Shown: piece by piece, positions 9,549 to 17,808 of the stretch
How the letters are laid out: each line of letters opens with the position of its first letter
Position numbering within the stretch: position 1 is the stretch's first letter
NCBI GenBank assembly: GCA_039916225.1
Contig: JBDSLU010000186.1
Span: 1 to 22,620, forward strand
Length of the DNA stretch: 22,620 nucleotides
Direction: 5' to 3'
Origin: JBDSLU01 sp039916225
GTDB lineage: Bacteria > Acidobacteriota > Vicinamibacteria > Vicinamibacterales > Vicinamibacteraceae
The notes under the pieces: generated by a model
Told to the model about the DNA's origin: nothing
Seen by the model: only the letters and a program-made list of their open reading frames with translations
The model's database searches: none
Made by a program: the position numbers and the translations under genes

Positions 9549-10532
9549 TCAGCGCGGGCGATTGACGCGCAGGTCGCCCGAGAACGTCTTCGCTTCGACC
9601 ACCGCGCCGCCGCCGCCGACGGTGCCGCGACGGGTGCGGCCGGGGCCCGGCCGATCGGTGTCGCCCTGGCCGGTGAGCCCGTCGACGCGGATGTCGCCGC
9701 TGAAGGTCGCCGCGTCCAGCTCGAAGCCGCTCGACGTCATCAGCGAAATGTCGCCGGAGTGCGACGTGAAGACGTAGCGGCCACCCTTGACGAGCGTCCC
9801 GGTGTAGACGACGTCACCGCTGACCGACGACGACTGCGCGCCGCCGCAATCGCAGGTATCGACGCGCGCGGTCCCGCTCACCGTCTCGAAGGTCGCCGAC
9901 TTGGCCTTGAGGTTCTTGATGGTGATGTCGCCGCTGACGCTGTTGAACGTCACCGCGCCATCGGAGGAGAGGCCGGTTCCCTGGACGTCGCCCGACACGC
10001 TGCGCAATGCCGCGACCTGGCCCAGGCCGGTGGCGACGACATCGCCGCTGACCGTCTCGGCGCGGGCGCTGCCGGCGACGTCGCTCACGAAGACGTCGCC
10101 CGACACCGTGCGCACGTCGATCGACGCGCCGTTCGGGACCACCACCGTGTAGTCGACCCAGGCGCGGCTGTTCCTCTGGTGCGTCGTCTCGACGTCGACG
10201 CGATTGCCGTTCTGCCGCATGTCGACCTTGACGCTGTCGAACTGGGCGCGCGCGTCGGCCTCGGTCTTGCCCTTGCCGTGGATCCGCGCCTCGACCTTGA
10301 TCTCGGTGCCGGCGCCTCCGGTGACCTTGACGTCGCCGGCGACGTTGGCCAGCTTGAGGCTGCCGTTGGCGCCGACGTTGAAGGACCGCACCTGGACCGG
10401 CGCCTCGACGGTCTGCTGATCGCCCTTGCGATCCTGCGCGTCGTGATCGTCCGGGTGGCTGGTGCGGGCGCCAGCCGCGACGGGCGCGGCCAGCACGATC
10501 GCCAGCGCCCAGGCTCCATAGTTCGTAAGCAT
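9549..10532 (-). CDS. DUF4097-family exported beta-repeat protein
   Basis: A 327-residue protein with a signal peptide at 1-22. From about residue 60 to the end it is built of short beta-strand repeats that carry S-G-D-V/I/L at roughly 20-residue spacing (V-S-G-D-V, F-S-G-D-I, F-S-G-D-L and others; about ten copies), the signature of the DUF4097 putative-adhesin beta-solenoid. One turn has a C-D-C-G-G insertion. The start at 10532 was chosen because the signal peptide begins there and a GGAG ribosome site precedes it; the longer open frame runs into Arg-rich repeat translation. It follows a sigma/anti-sigma pair, as DUF4097 genes often do, which suggests an envelope-stress output. Its molecular role is unknown; a surface or periplasmic scaffold is the usual guess. 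Confidence 0.88.
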   Translation of the reverse strand: MLTNYGAWALAIVLAAPVAAGARTSHPDDHDAQDRKGDQQTVEAPVQVRSFNVGANGSLKLANVAGDVKVTGGAGTEIKVEARIHGKGKTEADARAQFDSVKVDMRQNGNRVDVETTHQRNSRAWVDYTVVVPNGASIDVRTVSGDVFVSDVAGSARAETVSGDVVATGLGQVAALRSVSGDVQGTGLSSDGAVTFNSVSGDITIKNLKAKSATFETVSGTARVDTCDCGGAQSSSVSGDVVYTGTLVKGGRYVFTSHSGDISLMTSSGFELDAATFSGDIRVDGLTGQGDTDRPGPGRTRRGTVGGGGAVVEAKTFSGDLRVNRPR

Positions 10533-10551
10533 CGTTCGTCTCCGTCTCGTG

Positions 10552-10587
10552 TCCCGCTCGCGCGGGCTCGTCTCCCGCTCGCGCGGG
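10552..10587. repeat. 21-bp-spaced duplicate of a 15-bp GC palindrome
   Basis: TCCCGCTCGCGCGGG occurs at 10552-10566 and again at 10573-10587, a 21-bp period. Each copy can fold through CCCGC/GCGGG. It lies in the leader of the DUF4097 gene, between it and the anti-sigma gene, and could be a local structure that attenuates or stabilises the message. Confidence 0.6.
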
Positions 10588-10627
10588 TCTGGTCGATGAA
10601 GGGGTCGTGGGGCCGCGGCCGCAGCGC

Positions 10628-11377
10628 TCACGATCGCCTCCGGTCTCGACCGGCGCCGTTGACGCCGGTCCGTTTCGCTTCACTCGCCATCGCGATCAGG
10701 TCCTGCAGCAGCACGACCTTCTGGCGGTAGGCGTCGAACAGGCTGGCCTGCGCCACGAGGCTTCCGGGCTGCCCCTGCAGCGCCTTGCGGCTGTCGGCGA
10801 TGGCGGTGTCGATGAGCAACAGGTTGCGCTCGACGATGACGGCCACGGCGGGATCGATCCGCGTCCGGTCCTCGGCGACGATTCCCTCGAGCGCCGTGAT
10901 GGCTTTCTCGTAGTGCTCGGCGGCGAGCCGCAGCTCGATCTCGATGGCTTCGACGGCGCGCGGGTCGCGGACGTTGCCAGGCGCGGTGGCGGGCGGCGCG
11001 CTGACGATCGCCGGCGGCGGCGTCGCGCGATCGCTGGCCCGCCAGACGAGGGCCGCGCCGACACCGGCGAGCAGCGACGCGGCGAGCGCCAGCCAGGTGT
11101 AGGTCTGCCAGGGCCGTCGCGGCGGTCGCGCCATGACCGGCGCGAACAGACCGTCGCGTTCGAGCTGCGCGGCCAGCGCCGGCCAGGCGGTCGACGGCAC
11201 GACCGGCGGGGCGAGCGATGTGATGGCGTCGTGCATCAGCGCGAGATCGGCCTCGAGATCGCGGCACCCGGCGCAGGTCGTCAGATGCCCGGCCAGCGCT
11301 GCCGCCTCGGCGGGCGGCAACGGCGCGTCGAGCGCGTCGTGCAGGAGCGATTCGGCGGTGGGGCAGGTCATGGTCAT
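10628..11377 (-). CDS. Zinc-finger (zf-HC2) anti-sigma factor, membrane-anchored
   Basis: A 249-residue protein. The N-terminal domain has H-L-T-T-C-A-G-C (His31, Cys35, Cys38), the HxxxCxxC zinc motif of RsrA/ChrR-type anti-sigma domains, with Cys5 and His13 nearby. A single membrane helix at about 92-112 is followed by a mostly helical extracytoplasmic part (about 150-235). It would hold the neighbouring sigma factor at the membrane until a signal releases it. Its ATG overlaps the sigma stop codon (ATGA, 11374-11377), implying coupled translation and matched amounts. The signal is unknown. Confidence 0.9.
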   Translation of the reverse strand: MTMTCPTAESLLHDALDAPLPPAEAAALAGHLTTCAGCRDLEADLALMHDAITSLAPPVVPSTAWPALAAQLERDGLFAPVMARPPRRPWQTYTWLALAASLLAGVGAALVWRASDRATPPPAIVSAPPATAPGNVRDPRAVEAIEIELRLAAEHYEKAITALEGIVAEDRTRIDPAVAVIVERNLLLIDTAIADSRKALQGQPGSLVAQASLFDAYRQKVVLLQDLIAMASEAKRTGVNGAGRDRRRS

Positions 11378-11988
11378 CGTCCGTGGGTGGCGCGGGTGGC
11401 GGCCGTCCGGGTCTGGTGCAGGAAGGTGCGGATCCGCATGCGCGCTTTGTGCACCTGTGATTTCGACGTGCCCTCGGCGATGCCGAGGATGGTGCCCACT
11501 TCGCGGTGGTCGAAGCCTTCCACGTCGTGGAGCAGGAAGGCGGCCCGGGCTGCCTGCGGCAGCGCCGCAATGGCCCGCTCCAAATCGATGGCGGCGCCGG
11601 GGCTGAGCCGTCCGACCGGGGCCGGCGCGGCCACGTGCGACGCGTCGTCGGCGTCGAACTCGTCCGTCACCTTGCGCTCGCGGTGGCCGCGGCTGCGCAG
11701 GCGATCCAGGCAGACGTTCATCGCCAGGCGGTAGAGCCAGGTGGCGAGCGACGATTCGCCACGGAACGAGTCGAGCTTGCGGAACACCGCCAGGAACACG
11801 TCCTGGGCGGCGTCCTCGGCGTCGTCGGTCGGCCCGACCATCCGCCGGGCCAGGCCCAGGACCCTGGGCGCATGCCGGCGGTAGAGGTCTTCACAGGCGT
11901 CCCGCTCGCCGGCGCGACAGCGCGCCACCAGGCGGCGGTCGTCGTCGTAGGGCGAGGCGTCGAGGCCCGGGCTGGCGGCGAGCGTCAT
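11374..11988 (-). CDS. RpoE-like ECF RNA polymerase sigma factor
   Basis: A 204-residue sigma-70-family factor. Region 2 spans about 22-100 and includes the normal acidic patch D-D-A-E-D-A-A-Q-D-V-F (55-65) and F-R-G-E-S-S-L-A-T-W-L-Y-R-L-A-M-N (about 74-90). Region 4 is near 138-192, with the helix-turn-helix around F-D-H-R-E-V-G-T-I-L-G-I-A-E-G-T-S-K-S-Q-V-H-K-A-R. Unlike the sigma factor at 1547-2116, it keeps the canonical DAED and is paired with a zinc-finger anti-sigma factor. The start at 11988 is the best ATG, but GGAG lies directly against it; the in-frame TTG or CTG two or three codons upstream are alternatives. It begins 13 bp after the repair gene and may be co-transcribed with it. 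Confidence 0.92.
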   Translation of the reverse strand: MTLAASPGLDASPYDDDRRLVARCRAGERDACEDLYRRHAPRVLGLARRMVGPTDDAEDAAQDVFLAVFRKLDSFRGESSLATWLYRLAMNVCLDRLRSRGHRERKVTDEFDADDASHVAAPAPVGRLSPGAAIDLERAIAALPQAARAAFLLHDVEGFDHREVGTILGIAEGTSKSQVHKARMRIRTFLHQTRTAATRATHGR

Positions 11989-12001
11989 CTCCAACAGCCA
12001 G

Positions 12002-12361
12002 TTAGACGGGACGCCTCCGCCGAGGGGTTGCCGCGCCGTCGTCCGCCCAGCGCAAATCGGCGAAACGGCGGACCCGGCGGCCGGCGAAGGTGACGCCTTC
12101 GGCTGCCAGGCGCTGTTTCTTGCGTTGCGGGTCGGTGTAGCCACCCAGGGCCCCGCCGGCGCCGATGACCCGGTGGCAGGGCACCGACGGGTCCTCGCAG
12201 TGGCGCATGACGTTGCCGACGGCCCGGGCGGCGCCGGCCCGGCCGGCCATCACCGCTACGTCGCCGTAGGTTGCCAGGCGGCCCGACGGGATGCTTCGCA
12301 CGATCGCGACCACCCGGCGCGTGAACGGAGTCGCCTGGTTGGCGGCTGTGCTCTCACGCAC
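12002..12361 (-). CDS. MGMT-family methylated-DNA-protein cysteine methyltransferase (single-domain)
   Basis: A DNA-binding methyltransferase domain of about 100 residues: R-S-I-P-S-G-R-L-A-T-Y-G-D-V-A, then A-R-A-V-G-N-V-M, and the active-site P-C-H-R-V followed by G-A-G-G-A-L-G-G-Y. The acceptor cysteine is present, so this is an alkyltransferase in the Ogt/MGMT sense and not a Cys-less ATL protein, although the N-terminal domain of full Ogt/Ada is absent. It would remove O6-alkyl groups from guanine by a suicide reaction. I chose the GTG at 12361 because the longer frame (ATG at 12481) adds 40 Ala/Arg/Ser-rich residues and overlaps the previous gene; the true start is uncertain. Confidence 0.85.
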   Translation of the reverse strand: MRESTAANQATPFTRRVVAIVRSIPSGRLATYGDVAVMAGRAGAARAVGNVMRHCEDPSVPCHRVIGAGGALGGYTDPQRKKQRLAAEGVTFAGRRVRRFADLRWADDGAATPRRRRPV

Positions 12362-12420
12362 GGCCGCGGGCCGCCCTTCGGGCGTGCGGTCGGCTATTCG
12401 CGGCGCTGGGCGCGCCGCGG

Positions 12421-12436
12421 CGCCCGCACGCGGGCG
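12421..12436. terminator. GC palindrome just after the SH3b/barrel gene
   Basis: CGCCCGCACGCGGGCG has seven-base complementary arms and begins within two bases of the stop codon at 12438. It may end the subtilisin/barrel transcript. No T-tract follows, so this is tentative. Confidence 0.4.
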
Positions 12437-12437
12437 G

Positions 12438-13391
12438 CTAGAACCCGATGCCGATGCGGACGCGGAACGTCGTGCCGCCAAGGTCTGTCTCGTTGAATTC
12501 GTCCGAGATGCCGCCGGCGCCCAGGCCGTCGGGCACCCAGCGATAGCGGGCCTCGGCGCCGACCTGAAACATGCGCCAGACGGTGACGTCGGCGCCGCCC
12601 ATCACGTGGTACGAGGTGAAGCGCTCACTGATCGACTCGTCGGCGTCCGTCTCGCGGTAACCGACCGAGCCGATGCCGCCACCGACGAAGTAGGCGACGG
12701 GCGAGGCGACCACGCCGCGGCGCGTCCGTCGCAGTGTGTTGAGCCGGTAGCCGGCCGACAGCTCGATCGGCGTCAGGCCGATCGTCAGCGGGATGCCGAG
12801 CGGGAAGACCTCGCCTTCGAGCACGAAGGCGCGCTCGCCCGTCTCTTCGAAGCGCGACGCGTCGACTTCGACGAACAGGCCGCGCAGCGCGCCGGACTGC
12901 CAGGCGATCTGCCCGCCGGCTCCGATCTCGGTGCCGTGCGACGTGTCGAGGACGGCGGCGAAGCTCTCCTTGGCGGTCGCGTTGAAGACGCCGGCCGTGG
13001 CGAAGACGGCGATCCGCAGCGGCCGGCCGGTCGGGCTGGGCAGCGCCGGACCGCGGCCCGAGCCGCCGCGGGCCCGTTCGACCTCCCGGGCGCGCCGCGC
13101 GTCGGTGGCGCGGTCCATCGCGCCGGTCGGCTCGAGGTCGCTGCGCTTCAGGCAGCCGCGCTCGCCGCTGGCGTCGACGCGGACGGAGATCCATCCTTCG
13201 TTGACCGCCTCGATAGTGACCGCTTCGCCCTTGCGCAGCGTCGCCCGCGGCGGTGAGGACGGATCGCAGCGGGCGTAGATCGTCGCCGACGCCGTCGAGA
13301 CGCGGCTCGTGCCGAGGCCCTGGGCGGCGGTCATCGCCGGTACGGCCGTCGCCAGCGCCGCGAGCATCAGGGCCGGACCACGGCCGATCAT
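12438..13391 (-). CDS. Exported SH3b domain + outer-membrane beta-barrel protein (partner of subtilisin)
   Basis: A 317-residue protein. The signal peptide covers about 1-23 (T-A-A-Q). Residues about 24-88 form an SH3b-like module: I-Y-A-R-C-D-P-S-S-P, a G-E-A-V-T-I-E-A-V-N-E-G-W-I-S-V-R strand pair, and G-E-R-G-C-L-K-R-S-D-L, with two cysteines that could form a disulfide. An Arg/Ala linker follows, then about 190 residues of alternating beta strands with aromatic girdles, ending G-I-G-F; a terminal Phe is the usual signal for BAM-dependent outer-membrane insertion. Its ATG overlaps the protease stop (ATGA, 13388-13391). The SH3b module closely resembles that of the protein at 16725, but the barrel does not. 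Function unknown; it may anchor or export the protease. Confidence 0.8.
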   Translation of the reverse strand: MIGRGPALMLAALATAVPAMTAAQGLGTSRVSTASATIYARCDPSSPPRATLRKGEAVTIEAVNEGWISVRVDASGERGCLKRSDLEPTGAMDRATDARRAREVERARGGSGRGPALPSPTGRPLRIAVFATAGVFNATAKESFAAVLDTSHGTEIGAGGQIAWQSGALRGLFVEVDASRFEETGERAFVLEGEVFPLGIPLTIGLTPIELSAGYRLNTLRRTRRGVVASPVAYFVGGGIGSVGYRETDADESISERFTSYHVMGGADVTVWRMFQVGAEARYRWVPDGLGAGGISDEFNETDLGGTTFRVRIGIGF

Positions 13392-14866
13392 CGGCTCAGC
13401 CCCAGTCCGCGCAGCGTCTCGCGCGGGCTGATCAGGCCGAAGCCGAAGTCGTTGTCGCGCCCGGCGGCACCGCGATCGGTGGCGAAGCGCTTGATCGCCG
13501 CCTCGATGGCCTGGGGCTTGGTGATGCCCTGCTGGACCAGCAGCGCGGCCAGGCCGGCCACGTGCGGCGCCGACATCGAGGTGCCCTGGTAGGCCTCGTA
13601 GCTGAACACGTCGTAGCGCGGCACGTGGAAGAGCGTCACCGAACTCGACAGCGGATCGACCGCGGAGGTGATCGGGTCGTAGGTCTGCTGGATGACCCCG
13701 CCCGAATTGCCGCCGACGCGGAAGTCGCCGCCCGGCGCGGCGATCTCGACCGACGAGCGCGAGCTCGAGTAGAAGGCCCGATCGAGGTTGCGACCGACCG
13801 CGCCGACCGACATCACGCCGTCCAGTTTGGCGGCGATCTCCGCAACCGCTTCCTCGGGGTTGCCGTCCTCGAAGCCGTTGCCGGCCGAGACGGCGATGAA
13901 GACGCCTTTGCCGACGGCGTAGCGCATCGCCTCTTCGATGGCCGGCAGCGGACCGCCGCCGTCGAAGCCGAGGCTCATGTTGATCACGTTGGCGCCGTTG
14001 TCGGCGGCGTAGCGGATGCCGCTCGCCACGATCGACGTCGTCGCCTCGTTCGGCGCGTCGAAGATGAAGTCCCAGTCGCCACCGAGCACCTTGACCGGCA
14101 TCAGCCGCACGTTGAAGGCCATGCCGGCGACGCCGACGGCGTTGTTGGTGAGCTGGCCGATGGTGCCGGCGACGTGGGTGCCGTGTCCGTCGAGATCGAC
14201 CGGCGCGTTGTCGTTCCAGATGAAGTCACGCGGCGCGACGAACCGGTTCGGACCGGCCAGCTCCGGCGCTGCCGCGAACGGGATGGTCACCCGGCCGAGG
14301 GCCGGATAGCGGCGCGCGCCGACGCTCACCGCGAAGGTGTTGTACTGATACGTCGCGGTGTCGTAGGCCATGCCACCGTCGAGCACGGCGACGATCACCG
14401 AGCTGGTCGCGCCCGGATTGACATCCCAGGCCTGCTCCATCCGCAGCGCGCTCAGGTTCCACTGGTTGGCGAAGAGCGGATCGTTGGGACGGAAGTCGTA
14501 GTGCGCGCGGTAGTCGGCCTGGGCGAACTCGACGTCGCCGCGGGCGGCGTAGAGCCGGGCGGTCGCCTCGGGATCGGCGGCCGGATCGATGGCCACCGTC
14601 TCGGCGTGCTCGCCGTTGCGGAACTTCACCAGCACCCGGCCGGCGACATAGGGCAGCGACCGCGCCTCCTGCGCCCGCAGCCGCTCGCGGCCGCCGATGG
14701 CCTCGAACCGGGCGGACGGGGCCAGGCCGAGATCGATGCCGGGCAGGCCCGTGTCGGCCATCTTCAGGCGACGTGGCGGCGAGGCATCCTGCGACGCCAG
14801 CGGCGCGGTGGCGACGACCGCGCCGGCCACGAGGGCGGCGGCGCGAAGGAACGACGGGAGTCTCAT
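13388..14866 (-). CDS. Exported S8 (subtilisin-like) serine protease
   Basis: A 492-residue secreted protease. The signal peptide is at about 1-25 (A-P-L-A-S-Q). Residues about 70-125 resemble a fervidolysin/I9-type propeptide (G-R-V-L-V-K-F-R-N-G). The catalytic domain has Asp163 in V-L-D-G-G, His228 in D-G-H-G-T-H-V-A-G, oxyanion Asn330 in S-A-G-N, and Ser430 in G-T-S-M-S-A-P-H-V-A-G; the triad is complete. There is no C-terminal sorting or PPC domain; it ends soon after the fold. The start at 14866 was chosen for the signal peptide and a GAGGT ribosome site six bases upstream. It is the first gene of a coupled pair with the SH3b/barrel gene and is divergent from the first M4 cassette. Confidence 0.94.
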   Translation of the reverse strand: MRLPSFLRAAALVAGAVVATAPLASQDASPPRRLKMADTGLPGIDLGLAPSARFEAIGGRERLRAQEARSLPYVAGRVLVKFRNGEHAETVAIDPAADPEATARLYAARGDVEFAQADYRAHYDFRPNDPLFANQWNLSALRMEQAWDVNPGATSSVIVAVLDGGMAYDTATYQYNTFAVSVGARRYPALGRVTIPFAAAPELAGPNRFVAPRDFIWNDNAPVDLDGHGTHVAGTIGQLTNNAVGVAGMAFNVRLMPVKVLGGDWDFIFDAPNEATTSIVASGIRYAADNGANVINMSLGFDGGGPLPAIEEAMRYAVGKGVFIAVSAGNGFEDGNPEEAVAEIAAKLDGVMSVGAVGRNLDRAFYSSSRSSVEIAAPGGDFRVGGNSGGVIQQTYDPITSAVDPLSSSVTLFHVPRYDVFSYEAYQGTSMSAPHVAGLAALLVQQGITKPQAIEAAIKRFATDRGAAGRDNDFGFGLISPRETLRGLGLSR

Positions 14867-14901
14867 GCAGACCTCACCCTGGGGGACGCGGGCACCGAGC
14901 C

Positions 14902-14931
14902 ATTGTCTGTGTCGTCGAAGCGCGCCGTCAA
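14902..14931 (-). promoter_or_regulatory. Probable promoter of the subtilisin/barrel pair
   Basis: On the minus strand, TTGACG (14926-14931) and GACAAT (14902-14907) are 18 bp apart, giving a start near 14895 and a leader of about 30 bases with the GAGGT ribosome site. Confidence 0.45.
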
Positions 14932-14966
14932 CGCGCACCCAACATCCGGCCGTCCGGCTCATCCCC

Positions 14967-14972
14967 TATACT
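14967..14972 (+). promoter_or_regulatory. Probable -10 box of the first M4/barrel cassette
   Basis: TATACT stands out in GC-rich DNA 52 bp before the protease ATG. No good -35 box is visible at the proper distance (14944-14949), so an activator or an ECF-type sigma could be involved. Confidence 0.4.
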
Positions 14973-15024
14973 GAGGCCCCCCTTCCCTGCGACAGGCGCA
15001 TTTCCACCGACGCCGAGAACACCT

Positions 15025-16725
15025 ATGCCGAGACCAACCCTCACGCGATGGGTGCGCCCGGGGGCCGTCCCGCTGGCGCTTGCCCTTGTGGCCGTCCCCT
15101 TCGGTGTGGTCCCTCTGGGCCAGGCGGGGCGAGAGCCTTCGCCCCAGACCGCTCACACGCTGGCCGAGACGGGCGATGCCGCCGCTCCATGGGGAAGGCG
15201 GATCGAACTGAGGCAGCGCGCGGGCACGCTGCGGCTGCGTTCGAGCCGCGAAGACACCATGCTCGAAGGCCGTGTCCACGATCGCTTCGATCAGTACGCC
15301 GGCGACGTTCCCATCTTCGGGGCCCAGATCGTGCGTCAACGATCGGCCGCGGGTGTGGAGAGCGTCTTCGGCACGCTGTACCCGGACGATCTCGGGATTG
15401 CGCTCGAGCCGCGCCTGCGAGCCGAGGACGCCATCGCTCGGGTGGCCGCCATCGCCGGCCGCGGTCCGCTCGCCGATCGGCAGCCGCAGCTCGTGGTGCT
15501 GCCGCGCGACGACGGGAGCGTTCGCCTGGCGTGGCTGTCGCACGCGCCCGTCGGCGACGATGTCGTCGCGCTCTTCCTCGACGCGTCGACCGGTGAGGAG
15601 CTCCTTCGCTACAGCGCGCTGCAGCGTCAGGCTTCCGTGGGCAGCGGCACGGGCGTCCTCGGCGAGCGCAAAAAGCTGTCGACGCGGCTGGACGGCGGGG
15701 CGTTCGTCGCCGCCGATCAGCATCGGCCGCCGACGCTCCTCACCTTCGACCTGAAGGGCAACTTCGCTCGGGTTTTCGACATCCTCGACGGCGTGGTCGC
15801 GCCGACGCCGGCCGATCTCGCCTCGGACACCGACAACACCTGGACCGACGGGGCGATCGTCGATGGGCATGCCGGCATCGGCTTCACCTACGACTACTAC
15901 TTCGCGCGCTTCAACCGCCGCGGCTTCGACGACCACAACCGCCCGATGCGCACGATCATCCATCCGGCGGACCGTAACGACGTCCTCGCCCTGCCGGGCG
16001 AGGTCGTCGGCCGGTTCATCCTGAACGCGTTCTGGTGCCCGGTCTGCGGCCAAGGGACCGATACCGGGTTCATCGTGTTCGGCGAGGGCCTGCCATCTGG
16101 ATTCTCCGTCGGTGGCCAGAACGTCAACTACTTCGCAGCGGGCTCCGACATCGTCGCGCACGAGTACACCCATGCCGTCACGACCTATTCGTCCGGCCTG
16201 ATCTACGTCGGCGAATCAGGAGCGCTGAACGAGGCCTTCTCGGACATCATGGCGACCGGCGCGGAGTTCTACCTGGTGGCATCGGGCCGCAGCACCCGTC
16301 CGGGCGACTACATCCTCGGCGAGGACGTGTTCACGCCGAGGGTGCCTGGTGTGCTGGCGGGGACCCGGTCGATGTCCAACCCGCTCGGCTACGGGTATCC
16401 CGACCACTACAGCCTCCGATTCGTCGGTCTGGACGACGGCGGCGGCGTGCACCGCAACTCCAGCATCGCCAACCACGCCTTCTTTCTGGCCGTCGAGGGT
16501 GGCACCAACCGGACCTCGCGGCTGGTCGTCCAGGGCGTGGGAGCCGCCAACCGCGAACAGATCGAGCGGGTGTTCTATCGCGGCTTCACCGCATTCCTGA
16601 CACCGAACGCGACCTTCGGGCAGGCGCGGCAGGCGACGCTGCGGGCCGCATCGGAGCTCTATGGCGATGCCAGTGCCGCATTCCGCGCGGTCCAGCAGGC
16701 CTGGACCGCCGTGGGGGTCGACTGA
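15025..16725 (+). CDS. Exported M4 (thermolysin-like) metalloprotease, copy 1
   Basis: A 566-residue preproprotein. The signal region is at 1-34. The FTP/PepSY-like propeptide spans about 75-195 (V-H-D-R-F-D-Q-Y near 84-91, F-G-A-Q-I-V-R). The peptidase domain has zinc ligands H379 and H383 with catalytic Glu380 in H-E-Y-T-H, third ligand Glu403 in G-A-L-N-E-A-F-S-D, and His476 in G-G-V-H-R-N-S, equivalent to thermolysin His231. All active-site residues are present. C338-P-V-C341 is an unusual CxxC not found in thermolysin. The first residues resemble those of copy 2 (L-T-R-W-V-R-P). The stop overlaps the next start by one base (TGATG). It should act outside the cytoplasm after self-removal of the propeptide. 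Confidence 0.94.
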   Translation: MPRPTLTRWVRPGAVPLALALVAVPFGVVPLGQAGREPSPQTAHTLAETGDAAAPWGRRIELRQRAGTLRLRSSREDTMLEGRVHDRFDQYAGDVPIFGAQIVRQRSAAGVESVFGTLYPDDLGIALEPRLRAEDAIARVAAIAGRGPLADRQPQLVVLPRDDGSVRLAWLSHAPVGDDVVALFLDASTGEELLRYSALQRQASVGSGTGVLGERKKLSTRLDGGAFVAADQHRPPTLLTFDLKGNFARVFDILDGVVAPTPADLASDTDNTWTDGAIVDGHAGIGFTYDYYFARFNRRGFDDHNRPMRTIIHPADRNDVLALPGEVVGRFILNAFWCPVCGQGTDTGFIVFGEGLPSGFSVGGQNVNYFAAGSDIVAHEYTHAVTTYSSGLIYVGESGALNEAFSDIMATGAEFYLVASGRSTRPGDYILGEDVFTPRVPGVLAGTRSMSNPLGYGYPDHYSLRFVGLDDGGGVHRNSSIANHAFFLAVEGGTNRTSRLVVQGVGAANREQIERVFYRGFTAFLTPNATFGQARQATLRAASELYGDASAAFRAVQQAWTAVGVD

Positions 16726-17774
16726 TGGCGGCGCTGTCTTCGGTCGTTCGCCGCTCGACACGTGGCGCCCGTGTCGCCGCGCTTGCTGCCTGCGCCGTGC
16801 TCGCCGGCGCCGCGTCGGTCGCGTCCCAGGGCCTGGGCACCAGTCGCGTCACGGCGTTGACGTCGACGATTTACGCGCGGTGCGATCCGGCCTCGCCGGC
16901 GCGCCTCGTCCTCGAGCGTGGCGCCGTCGTGAGCATCGAGGCCGTCAACGAGGCATGGGTCTCGGTCCGCACCGCCGGCGGGGAAACGGGCTGCATGCGC
17001 CGCAGCGATCTCGCGCCGACGACGGCGATCGACCGTGGCGCCCAGGCGCGGCGGGTTCAGGCGGTGGCGCAGGCACGGAGCGGGGCAGCGCGTGGTCCGT
17101 CGTCAGCGGCGGCGCTCAAGGAGCGCGTGTTCGCCAGCGTCAACGCGTCGTATCTGACGGCGTCGCGGACGCTCGACGACAGTCGGACGTTCAGCCTGAA
17201 CGCCGAGACGGCCAGCTTCACGAGCGACTACGCCGTCGAGCCCAGCGTCGGCCTCGATGCCGGGGCCATCGTCCGGTTCTGGAAGGGCCTGGGAGCTGGC
17301 GTGGCTTTCACCCGCCACAGCGACAGCCGCGACATCGACGTCGAGGCGTCGCTGCCGCATCCGCTGAAGTTCAACAGCCCGCGCACCGTTGCCGGCACCG
17401 TCGCCGGCGACCACGAGGAGACGGCGGTGCACATCCAGATCGCCTACATCGTGCCGGTGGGGAAGAAGAACAGGCTGTCGGTGGTCGCCTTTGGCGGGCC
17501 GAGCTTCTTCACGGTGAAGCAGTCGGTGGTCACCGCGGTCCAGTTTCGCGAGGACTATCCGTACGACGAGGCGACGTTCGCCGGAGCCACCGTCGCCAGT
17601 GAAGAGGAGAAGACGACCGGCTTCAACGTCGGGGTCGATGTCGGCTACTACTTCACCCGGAACGTCGGCGTCGGCGGTCTGGTCCGCTTCTCGTCGGCGG
17701 CCACGACGTTCTCGCTCGGCGACGTGGATGCCGGCGGCGCGCTCGTTGGCGGCGGCGTGCGCCTGCGCTTCTGA
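16725..17774 (+). CDS. Exported SH3b domain + outer-membrane beta-barrel protein (partner of M4 copy 1)
   Basis: A 349-residue protein with a signal peptide at about 1-35 (A-S-V-A-S-Q). Residues 36-100 form the SH3b-like module, closely matching that of the subtilisin partner: G-L-G-T-S-R-V, I-Y-A-R-C-D-P-A-S-P, E-A-V-N-E-A-W-V-S-V-R, G-C-M-R-R-S-D-L, with both cysteines kept. A Gln/Ala/Arg linker (to about 133) leads into a barrel of about 215 residues beginning V-N-A-S-Y-L-T-A-S-R-T and ending L-R-L-R-F. That barrel is the one found in the protein at 19586, not that of the subtilisin partner. It is translationally coupled to the M4 protease by a TGATG overlap. The exact role is unknown. Confidence 0.82.
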   Translation: MAALSSVVRRSTRGARVAALAACAVLAGAASVASQGLGTSRVTALTSTIYARCDPASPARLVLERGAVVSIEAVNEAWVSVRTAGGETGCMRRSDLAPTTAIDRGAQARRVQAVAQARSGAARGPSSAAALKERVFASVNASYLTASRTLDDSRTFSLNAETASFTSDYAVEPSVGLDAGAIVRFWKGLGAGVAFTRHSDSRDIDVEASLPHPLKFNSPRTVAGTVAGDHEETAVHIQIAYIVPVGKKNRLSVVAFGGPSFFTVKQSVVTAVQFREDYPYDEATFAGATVASEEEKTTGFNVGVDVGYYFTRNVGVGGLVRFSSAATTFSLGDVDAGGALVGGGVRLRF

Positions 17775-17808
17775 ACGTGAGACGGTGTGCGCTTCCGATC
17801 ACGCGTGT

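Noticed and set aside
10533..10631. N-terminal extension of the DUF4097 protein
   Set aside because: The extra 33 residues translate the 21-bp repeat and are Arg/Pro-rich; the signal peptide and ribosome site both point to the ATG at 10532.
11989..12144. Longer start for the RpoE-like sigma factor
   Set aside because: The added 52 residues overlap the alkyltransferase gene and resemble no sigma region; family similarity begins after 11988.
12371..12386. Small GC hairpin (CGCCC-TTC-GGGCG) as a terminator
   Set aside because: Too short and without a T-tract; such stems are frequent by chance at this GC content and it may lie in the leader of the alkyltransferase gene.
13253..14974. 573-codon open frame on the plus strand opposite the subtilisin gene
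   Set aside because: The minus-strand frame has a signal peptide, a complete catalytic triad and a ribosome site; the plus-strand product is Arg/Gly/Asp-rich without any domain.
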